A DNA stretch of 64,000 bases, from contig SAXG01000017.1 in NCBI GenBank assembly GCA_012932865.1, positions 372,001 to 436,000 of the forward strand, read 5' to 3'. This document shows positions 56,395 through 64,000 of this stretch, piece by piece (positions within the stretch are counted from its first letter, which is position 1; each line of letters starts with the position of its first letter). A program made the position numbers and the translations under genes. The notes beneath the pieces were generated by a model. It was not told the DNA's origin. It saw only the letters and a program-made list of their open reading frames with translations, and did not search any database. This DNA is from Amylostereum areolatum. Its lineage: Eukaryota; Basidiomycota; Agaricomycetes; Russulales; Stereaceae.

Positions 56395-58928
56395 TACTCA
56401 TCATTATAGTCAATCAATGCAGCAGGAACACCGGGGGCGGGCAGCACCGACAAAGGGCCTGTTCTAGACAGATAAATGAGTGGAATGGATTGAAAAGCTA
56501 GGGAAACAACTTACAAAGCCGCCGTGTACAAACCGGACATGAAGCTGTGGTAGAACGGGGGGCGAGTGTTCTCCATCTCGTTCAAAGTGGCAATATGGCC
56601 ACCGTACACATCCAGGTATGTCCCCGCCGAGAAATCGGACTTGACATGATGCCCGGATCGACGCTCGTGCAGAGATGCGTAAACCTACACAAGGATAAGC
56701 AAAGGTTTATCATATTGAGATCAAAATGAGTCACTCACCGCTGTAAATGCCAGTGCAACCATTGCCTTCGGGAGCTCGATGCGACGCTCGTTAGTTACCG
56801 AGTCAATTGTAAACGGGAGCCTATCGCGGAAGCCGTCCGGAATTCCCTTTGCGAAAATGGTCTGGTGAAGAATTGTGATCCCGATTGGGTGACGGTAAGG
56901 TTGACCACGGCGCACAGCCCCAGTCAACCCATCCTACAGTATGATACTATAAGTCAGTAGAAACCCACAGAGACATGACCAGTGAAAACACACCGGAGAG
57001 TTGCGACGGAATATGTAGTTATAATCCCGGACAGCGAAAGCTACTGCCGCTTGACTCTGCTCCCCTTCAGGAAGCAGGTTGTACATTCCGACGATGTGAT
57101 TGTCGCTGGATTCCTTGAACTTCAAGCGAAAGATACCAATGCGAGCGATGGGCTAGTACAAAATGGTCTGAGAACCGTGCTGCCAGGAAAAATCCAAACT
57201 GACTTACCAAGGGAATGAGACGGTTGATGTACCCGGGTTCCTGGAGCAAACGGCGGTGCATGTCGATACAGACATCGCGGAGAGACGCCGCTCGGATCAG
57301 TGCATTGCGCGAGAATGTCTCACTGAGCGTCGCATCGGGAAACCCGTGGACTAGAAGGATCTCGTATATAATCTGAACGAAAGCGCCGCGGATTCCAAGT
57401 TGAACGATGTGCGATTGCACTCGAAGTGACATCCGCTGATGTGGGCCTCCCAGCACCAAGTTTGTATTCTCCGGAAACTCGCCTCCGACCGTTGCTGGTG
57501 GAAGGTTGATCACGCCGGCCGCTAGAGGACCTTCAGCATCAGAGACAAATCGGTCGCCTATGAGACCTAAAATTCGCCAAAGGTATCTCTGGCGGACATT
57601 ACCTCCAGTGGTATCTTCGTTAACTTGGACCTGCTCTCCGAGGGCAGCATCAACAGCTGTGACAGGAAGAGCCGTGGAAGGAGCCGTGGCAGGAGGAGGA
57701 GCCGTGGCGGCGGCGGCGGCAGCGGCAGCGGCAGCGGGTGGAGCGGCGGCAGCGGCGGCGGCAGCGGATGGAGCGGCGGCAGCGGTGGCAGAAGCAGCGG
57801 TAGTGGCAGCGGATGGGGCAGCGGCAGCGGTGGTGGCAGCGGCAGCGGATGGAACGGCGGCGGGGACAGAAACAGGAATGGGTGGAGGAAGAGGAGCCGA
57901 GACCGGGGCAACAGGAGGGACGGCGGACGGAGGAGAAGGAGCTGTGTTAGAAGTCGACGGTCCCGCAACGGCTTGAGGGGCATCGAGGCGACTCAGGCAA
58001 GGATCAATGGGAACGAAAGATGGGCTTGAAGACGCAGCCGAATTTGCACTGGAGAGCCATGTAGGACGCTATAGTATCCGTTAGCATGCTGCACTTGAGG
58101 AGGTTAAGGACAACACATACCTCGAGGTTCACCTGACGCTGGAACTGCGTCGGGTTCGTCTTCGCCAACTCGTCCCCGTCGTCATCTTCGATCGCGTCAA
58201 AATCGTCTTCGGAGAGCGGCGAGAGGCCGTTATCGTCGTCATCGTCGTTTTCGTCCTACAAACAAATCCGTCAATCAGCAACTCGGAACCTGATACAAAG
58301 TGAAAGTTATGTACCTCAATCATGGCAACACCTGTGTGACCCGAGGTAACCGCCTTTGCCTTGCCTTTCGTCCCGTCCACGTAGAGCTTGAGTGCAACCG
58401 GTGGAAGCTCGTCCTCTTGAAGAACAAGCTGAGGAGCGCGCGCTAAAGAAAGTGGAACGACAATGTCAGCCCGTGGGAACACACGCGATTGAACGCGAAC
58501 GTACTCACACTTCCGAGTTTTTGACTTCTTCGCCGCTGGGCCATTGGCCTGAACACCTTTCCCCCCCTTTCGTTTCTTGCCCGCAGCTAAAGGAGGGAAG
58601 TGTGAGCGTCGGAAGACACCAACAAAGACAGCAATACAACATACCGGCAGTAACAGGCTCGGATGCAACATCTATTTCGGCCACGGCCCACGGAGCCAGC
58701 GGAAAAAAAATGGTAAGTGGTCTGTGATTCGATGGGAAAAGCTATTGACGTACCATCCACAGGAGCTTGCTCTCGCTGTAATTGCGCTGCAGCGGCAGCC
58801 TTCGACGCCTTGGTGCGAGCACGAGTAGCAGCAGCCTTCTGCGCTGGCGAGAGTGCCGCGCTGGCGGTCCCAGAGGCCGAGGAAGTGTTGCTCTGCGACG
58901 TTCTCAATGTGCGTGACTGGTAACTCAT
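56395..58928 (-). CDS. DUF6532-domain protein with poly-Ala/Pro linker
   Basis: Multi-exon gene on the minus strand, divergent from the Plavaka transposase with 316 bp between starts. It begins MSYQSRTLRTSQSNTSSASG (58928) and ends in VPAALIDYNDE (stop 56397-56395). The N-terminal half is disordered: Ala/Lys-rich, a basic KKRKGGKG segment, an acidic patch (DENDDDDNGLSPLSEDDFDA), then a Pro/Ala linker with Ala runs (57660-57870). The C-terminal half matches the basidiomycete DUF6532 domain: QRYLWRILGLIGD, RDVCIDMHRRLLQEPGYINR, IGIFRLKFKESS, FTIDSVTNERRIELPKAMVA, then YHSFMSGLYTAAL. The function is unknown. The family is expanded in mushrooms and often lies near transposons. Small exons after 57200 were followed only roughly. 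Confidence 0.65.
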
Positions 58929-59244
58929 GCCGTTGACGGGGGGGACGGAAAAGAAAAAGAGGGGAGAAGGAAAGTGGGGAAGAGGAAGAAGAGCGAGGAT
59001 GCCTGTCGACACGGCGAGGTGAGCGTACAAATATAAGTCCTGCGCCGTTTGCTGACATGGCCGTAGGTTTCGTAATAGTGCGGGCTCTGCGGAGCGTGAG
59101 CACTCTCACGTCTGGTGGGGTCTTGGTGAGTTTTAGACGGACTTGGTGAATTTAGGCGGCTGATTTCCTCCGCGCATAGTGAAATTGGATATAACGCACC
59201 CTTCTCTCCTCCACATCACGACCTCCAACACACGCTGTATCCTC

Positions 59245-62200
59245 ATGGCGTATCAGCTGCCCACAGCCAAGGCTTCCGTAGTTTGCAACGGATGCAGCAA
59301 AAACTTCTCGCCGCGCGGGCGTACAAACCACTGGAGACAGACTGCGCGCGAGGAATGCAAAGCTGCTCACACCGCATACCAGGCTCTTCAAGAAAGCCTG
59401 TTCCCCGGTCTTATGGCACCGCCAAATCCTCAAGTTGCGGAGAACCTATCAGCAGAGAACACGGGCGTCGGCGCAGACTACTTTTCGGAAAGTTATACAC
59501 CTGCCGAACTCGGACTCGACAATCCAGCTGGCAACACTGCCGATAATCCTCGTGCAACTCCTATGGATGTCGACAATGTTTTTCCGGCTCCTATGTCGGT
59601 CTCTGACAGGAATCAAGGAACCACGGAAGAAGATGAAGCGGATGAAGAGGAGGATGTGCGAAACTTTGAGGAGCTCGGGCGCGTCTTGGAGCCCGTAATC
59701 AACCCGAATGCACCCCAATCGGCGCCAGGAGAACTGCCTGCAGACGAACTAGCGGCTCCGCAAGATACTTCTGGCCGCCTCTTTACACCCGAAGAACGGC
59801 AACGTGTTGAAGGAAAGCTCTGGGTGCACCCGATGATCGTGCCGTTCCCGAGCGAGAGCGCTGGCGCACCTCTCACTTTAGAGGTATCTGCGTCACAGTA
59901 CGACACTCTGCGTTCGCATTTGGAATCTGGGAGTGCGGGAAACATCTGGGCACCGTTCAAGTCGAAACTCGACTGGTCCATGGCTTACTGGGCCAAAACA
60001 CGTGGGCCAACATCGACCGCGGTCTCTGAGCTCCTCCAGATGGACGAGGTATGCATCCAATTGCCAGTGATCACGCGTCAAGTTCAATGCTCATTACCCT
60101 CTTTTACTTAGCTTGCCGAGAAACTCGACCTCTCATTCTGCTCGTCGGCTCAGCTCAACAAGATCATCGACGAACAACTGCCTGGTCGGCCGAAGTTCAC
60201 GATGGAGGAGATCCAGGTCGGTGGCGAGAACTTTGAGGTGTACTTTCGCGACATTGTTCCTTGCATCCGCGCGCTGTACGGCGACCCCGAATTTGCGCAA
60301 CACCTGATCACGGTCCCGGAGCGCCACTACCAAGATGCCGACATGACGATTCGGATGTACGATGAGATGAACACGGGCACTTGGTGGTGGAACGTGCAGG
60401 TGCTTGGCATCATCTTCTACGGTTCCCTCCTCCGACCTAACACAAATTTTCTCTTCCGCAGACAAGCATTGAGGCAAAACTCCCTGGCGCAACAATCATC
60501 CCCCTCATCATATCATCAGACAAGACTCAGCTCACGCTCTTTCACGGGAAGACAGCATACCCGGTCTACATGACAATCGGAAACATCCCGAAGGACATCC
60601 GTCGCAAGCCCTCCCGTCGGGCGCAAGTCCTCATTGGCTACCTGCCCACAGCAAAACTGGACCACATCTCCAACAAGGCTGCCCGACGCCGTGCAACCGG
60701 CAACATTTTCCATGAGTGCATGCGTCGGATTCTTGCACCCATCAAGGACATCGGAGAAACCGGAATCGCCATGGTCAGCGGTGATGGCGTTTGGCGTCGC
60801 TGTCATCCCATCTATGCTATATTCGTTGGGGATTATCCGGAGCAGGTTCTTGTGACGGCAACACTCTATGGTGACTGTCCAAGATGTCCGATTCTGCACG
60901 CTCTTCTCGGAGAGTACGATGATGACACAGACCTCGATTTCCGTGATGCCGACGACGCATTGGACGTCTTTGAACTGGCCGATGGTGATCCCACAACCTA
61001 CCACGCTGCATGTCGTGAGGCGCGCCTCCGCCCTATCTTCCATCCGTTCTGGGAAGATTTGCCCTATGTAAACATCTTTGCCTCATGCACACCCGATATC
61101 CTCCACCAGATGTATCAAGGAGTCATCAAGCATGTCATTGCATGGATTTCGGACCCGCAAGCATTTGGGCCCGACGAAATTGATGCCCGTTGTCATCGGA
61201 TGCCACCCAACCACCACGCTCGCCTCTTCACACATGGGATCAGCTCGCTTGTCCGGGTGTCGGGTACAGAGCACAAGCACATCGCGCGCATTCTCCTTGG
61301 TCTGATTGCAGATCTTCCTCTCCCAGATGGCCGCAGTCCTGCCCGCCTCATCCGCGCCGTTCGAGGAATTCTCGACTTCCTCTACCTTGCCCAATATCCA
61401 TCCCATACCGATGAAACCCTTGCGCAGATGGACGATGCTCTTCGGCGCTTCCACGACAATAAATCGATCTTCATTGATCTCGGAATCCGGCTGGATTTCA
61501 ACCTTCCGAAAGTTCATGGTGCACGGCACTACTCGCCAAGCATCGTGCTCTTCGGTACAACAGATAACAGCAACACGGAGCAATCGGAACGCCTGCACAT
61601 CGACTTTGCGAAAGACGCGTACAGGGCTACCAACCGAAAAGATGAATATCCACAAATGACGGCATGGCTCGAACGTCGCGAGAAGGTCAACGCGCATGCG
61701 GCGTTCATTCAGTGGCGCTCTTCGGGGCACCCTCCTATCACTTCGGAACGGACACCAGAGGTGCACCTTCACATGCACACCCAGATGACGAAACATCCAA
61801 CACTCCCAGCCGTCTCGTTCGATCGACTCCATGAACTGTACGGCGCCGTTGACTTTTCCGATGCACTCGCAGCATTCATTGTCAAGTGTAACTACCCAGA
61901 TCTCGGTCCTGGGCCCGCGCGTCACGAAGCTGATAACACACTCATCCCGACCAGACCTATCGCCGTGTATCACAAGATTAAGCTCTGGAATCACGACGCT
62001 CTGCAACGCGAGGACGGAAAAGACGAGCAAGATGCTGTCCATGTTCGCCCTCAGCGGCGGGACACCCGTGGACGTATCGTTCCCGGTCGGTTTGACACCG
62101 TGTTGGTTAAATCGGGAGCTGGAGGTGCTCGCGGCGTAGCAGGTGAGCTTTGCTGCTCGTCTGAGATTTCACCGCTGACCGGTCATGACCAAGGCTACCG

Positions 62201-62552
62201 CGTCGCACAAGTGCGCGTGGTCTTCCGACTATCTGCCAAGACGGCCGACACCGTCTACCTACCCACACGTCCGACACCCCCACAACACCTTGCCTACATC
62301 GAGTGGTTCACGCCGTTCGCAAAGGAGCCAGAAGATGACACACAGATGTACCGTGTGTCTCGTTCCGTGCACAATGGGCGACGCGACGCCGAAATCATCC
62401 CTATCGAAGACATCCAACGGAGTGTCCAGCTCTTCCCGCGTTTCGGTGCGACCGCTCCCCGTCATTGGACAAGCTATAATGTCCTTGAGGAGTGTACTAA
62501 ATTCCGTGTCAGCTCATTCCTCGATCACCATACATACAGGACCGTATTTTAG
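59245..62552 (+). CDS. Plavaka-family transposase
   Basis: DNA transposase of the Plavaka group, a CACTA-like lineage common in Agaricomycetes. Three exons (59245-60048, 60112-60399, 60462-62552) give 1060 aa without a stop. The N-terminal zinc-finger-like motif is CNGCSKNFSPRGRTNHW plus a later Cys. Acidic and Pro-rich linkers follow. Core signatures: FKSKLDWSMAYWAKTRGPTS, FRDIVPCIRALYGDPEFA, IIPLIISSDKTQLTLF, NIPKDIRRKPSRRAQVLIGY, VSGDGVWRRCHPIYAIFVGD, CTPDILHQMYQGVIKHVIAW, and the segment ERLHIDFAKDAYRATNRKDE. Length and frame are those of intact family members, so it may still be active. It is divergent from the DUF6532 gene. Confidence 0.88.
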
Positions 62553-62662
62553 CCCGAGAGTCCGTACAATGACAATGTGTGTAACCTCTAAAAACCTCGG
62601 ACTTGACTTAGACACCTTTTGACGTACTAGACCGCCTTAGAGGGCACCATCTAAACGGCACG

Positions 62663-62896
62663 CTAATTAGAGGACCTTGGCGCGGCATTTGCGGGAGAGG
62701 CTTTCCCTGATGCACTACGGGCGCCTGAGCCCGACAACACAGCACCGCGAGAACGCTGTGAGTTGTTTTTCTGTCTGTGCAATTTATCGACAGCGTCAAT
62801 AATTTCAAACAAGGTCGCGCATTGAGCAGGATCGTCGTTCTCAGGTGTTCTGACAATCCGCGCCGCAGTAGCCTTGGCTGAGCCGAACGCTCTCAT
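62663..62896 (-). CDS. small hypothetical ORF, possible
   Basis: A 77-codon minus-strand frame starts MRAFGSAKATAARIVRTPEN and contains CATLFEIIDAVDKLHRQKNN, then a Ser/Ala-rich tail. Composition is protein-like and a helix is plausible, but I recognise no family. Its end overlaps the right-hand repeat of the Plavaka element, so it may be chance. Confidence 0.25.
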   Translation of the reverse strand: MRAFGSAKATAARIVRTPENDDPAQCATLFEIIDAVDKLHRQKNNSQRSRGAVLSGSGARSASGKASPANAAPRSSN

Positions 62897-62899
62897 TCG

Positions 62900-64000
62900 G
62901 GATGGCTGGCTCGTTGTGTCCTCGAGGATGATGGCATCTCAAGCTGTCCTTGGGACGCCGTTGTGATGCGCCGAGCCCCGGACAAGTGCCGCAGAGATTT
63001 ATTTAAGGTGGCCCTCACGTGTGGCGTACCCGCGCCTCTGCGTTGAAAGAGAACTCCTCTCACTGGCACAGCACCTTCCGCCTTCCTGCGGGCGCGTTTA
63101 TACATGCCTATATATCCCGGTCGGTTCTCTTCTTACTTGCGTACCTGTTGAAGAAGGAAAGCAGACGCATCAAGTTATTTTGTCCAGCGCCTGCCGCTCA
63201 GCACGCCTATCTAACCTGTCTTCTGTCGTCATCGATCTCATAATGATCATTGGGGCCAGACAATAAGGGCATAGGCCCAGTACGTTTATGGACATCCCAA
63301 TATCTGGTATCGCCCTCCCAGATCGAACTAGCAACATGGGGGGTTCCTCGCTTCCGGGTTGAACAGAGTTTATCATTTCGTGCATCGCAGATTCGCACCA
63401 CGCATATATTTTTGGACGTCTCGTGTCCCCACGACCAGCTTTAACGCCGCGTTCATTGAGCACTCCGAGGGGGCCGAAATGTAGCGCGAAGCCGCCGAGC
63501 GAACAAATGCTGTGCGTTAGCCTGGTGCAAGAACGTGCTAGTATCTTGCTCTGGAGCGAGTCGTTGCCTAGGAGATGTGCGGGAATATTCGAGCAAGCTC
63601 CACGGTAATCCGGTATAAGCTCAAAGCGCAGCAGTCGCAGAACACGTTTACCTTCACGAATGAGAGCAAGTAAGTACGTGCAAAGCGATGAGACAGAGTT
63701 GGGGCAGAGCGAGAAACCAGTGCGTCAGGAAAGGCCGCGGGTCGCCGATGTAAGGGAAAGGTAATCCTCAGGGGGGATTGGCTTGGACAGATGCTCGGCC
63801 AATGTGGGACCCCAGGAGCAGGATAAGGACGGTCAGGTCGATCCACGACATCCTGTTGACATCCTGATGCAAAAGATGGGCGATTGAATTGTCGTGCAAC
63901 GGACCAGAAGGGGTCGGGAAATTTTACAGCGCGAACACTGATGCGAGACGCGAGGCTCTGATTTCGAATGCGTATGGATTGATATAAGGTGTGGACACGC
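62900..64000. other. right end of window, nothing firm
   Basis: No gene is recognised. On the minus strand a frame from 63851 starts MSWIDLTVLILLLGSHIG, which resembles a signal peptide, but it stops after 27 codons and I could not find a continuing exon. A TATA-like GATATATA occurs near 63110. Confidence 0.3.

Larger units (their letters stand above)
55956..62678 (+). mobile_element. Plavaka-type DNA transposon (boundaries approximate)
   Basis: Defined by the Plavaka transposase and by shared motifs on both sides. CTAAACGGCGAGTTAGAGGA (55956-55975) matches CTAAACGGCACGCTAATTAG plus AGGA near 62651-62674 in direct orientation. AAGGTCCTCT at 55991-56000 is the exact inverse of AGAGGACCTT at 62669-62678. 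These look like subterminal repeats, so the true ends should lie somewhat outside. I could not find a matching CACTA-like terminus or target-site duplication. The DUF6532 gene lies between the repeats. Confidence 0.5.

Noticed and set aside
57506..58029. Plus-strand poly-Gly/Ser and poly-Ala ORFs
   Set aside because: They mirror the Ala/Pro linker of the DUF6532 gene on the other strand.
63280..63345. Possible tRNA or SINE promoter (GTTCGATCTGG on the minus strand)
   Set aside because: No A box at the right distance and no cloverleaf; the T stem does not pair.
63568..63851. Signal-peptide-like start on the minus strand at 63851
   Set aside because: The frame stops after 27 codons and no exon with good splice sites continues it.

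Overview
The window is nuclear DNA of a filamentous basidiomycete, most likely an Agaricomycete. Genes are dense and rich in introns of about 50-60 nt (GT-AG, with three GC-AG cases). Two families of DNA transposon typical of mushroom-forming fungi are present (Tnp2-type CACTA and Plavaka), together with DUF6532 and basidiomycete-style bHLH and HMG proteins. No prokaryotic, rRNA or CRISPR feature was seen. I assembled all exon models by eye from splice signals, reading frame and remembered family motifs; no search was run.

Layout. 0-8.3 kb: LSM8 (cut by the left edge), a triose-phosphate/nucleotide-sugar transporter-like protein, an RMD1/DUF155 protein, an HMG-box protein and a YRA1/ALYREF mRNA-export adaptor. 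8.57-15.77 kb: a complete-looking CACTA transposon with CACTA...TAGTG ends and a 3-bp CCA target-site duplication. It carries a seven-exon Tnp2 transposase and a divergent coiled-coil accessory gene. 16.1-23.6 kb: a 13-exon MFS transporter, a bHLH factor and a GT61-type glycosyltransferase. 24.2-25.2 kb: a secreted precursor made of seven near-identical peptides of about 21 residues, each ending in a dibasic Kex2-type site. This is the best candidate for an undescribed system here. 27.5 kb: a 33-residue, three-exon copper-type metallothionein.

28-52 kb is a housekeeping block: a 6-phosphofructo-2-kinase whose phosphatase His is replaced, an NCS1 permease with a 5-nt micro-exon, a KEN-box protein, a Ran1-like kinase, mitochondrial uS5 (MRPS5), a PITH protein, an ELYS nucleoporin-assembly protein, SEC24 with an N-terminal WW domain, a second MFS paralogue, ATP10 and a small four-helix membrane protein. 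52.4 kb: a tRNA-Thr with an intron, followed by a short array of repeated tRNA T-arm sequences. 52.7-56.4 kb is gene-poor. 56.0-62.7 kb holds a Plavaka transposase of 1060 aa facing a divergent DUF6532 gene, bounded by shared subterminal motifs. The last 1.4 kb holds nothing I can firmly name.

The genes do not form one pathway. The peptide precursor has no modifying enzyme (no DUF3328/UstYa or tyrosinase) beside it, so it is better read as a Kex2-processed repeat protein than as a RiPP cluster. Several well-conserved genes (PFK2, SEC24, MFS2, possibly ATP10) need the removal of single extra bases to keep frame. That pattern points to +1 errors in the assembly rather than to pseudogenes.
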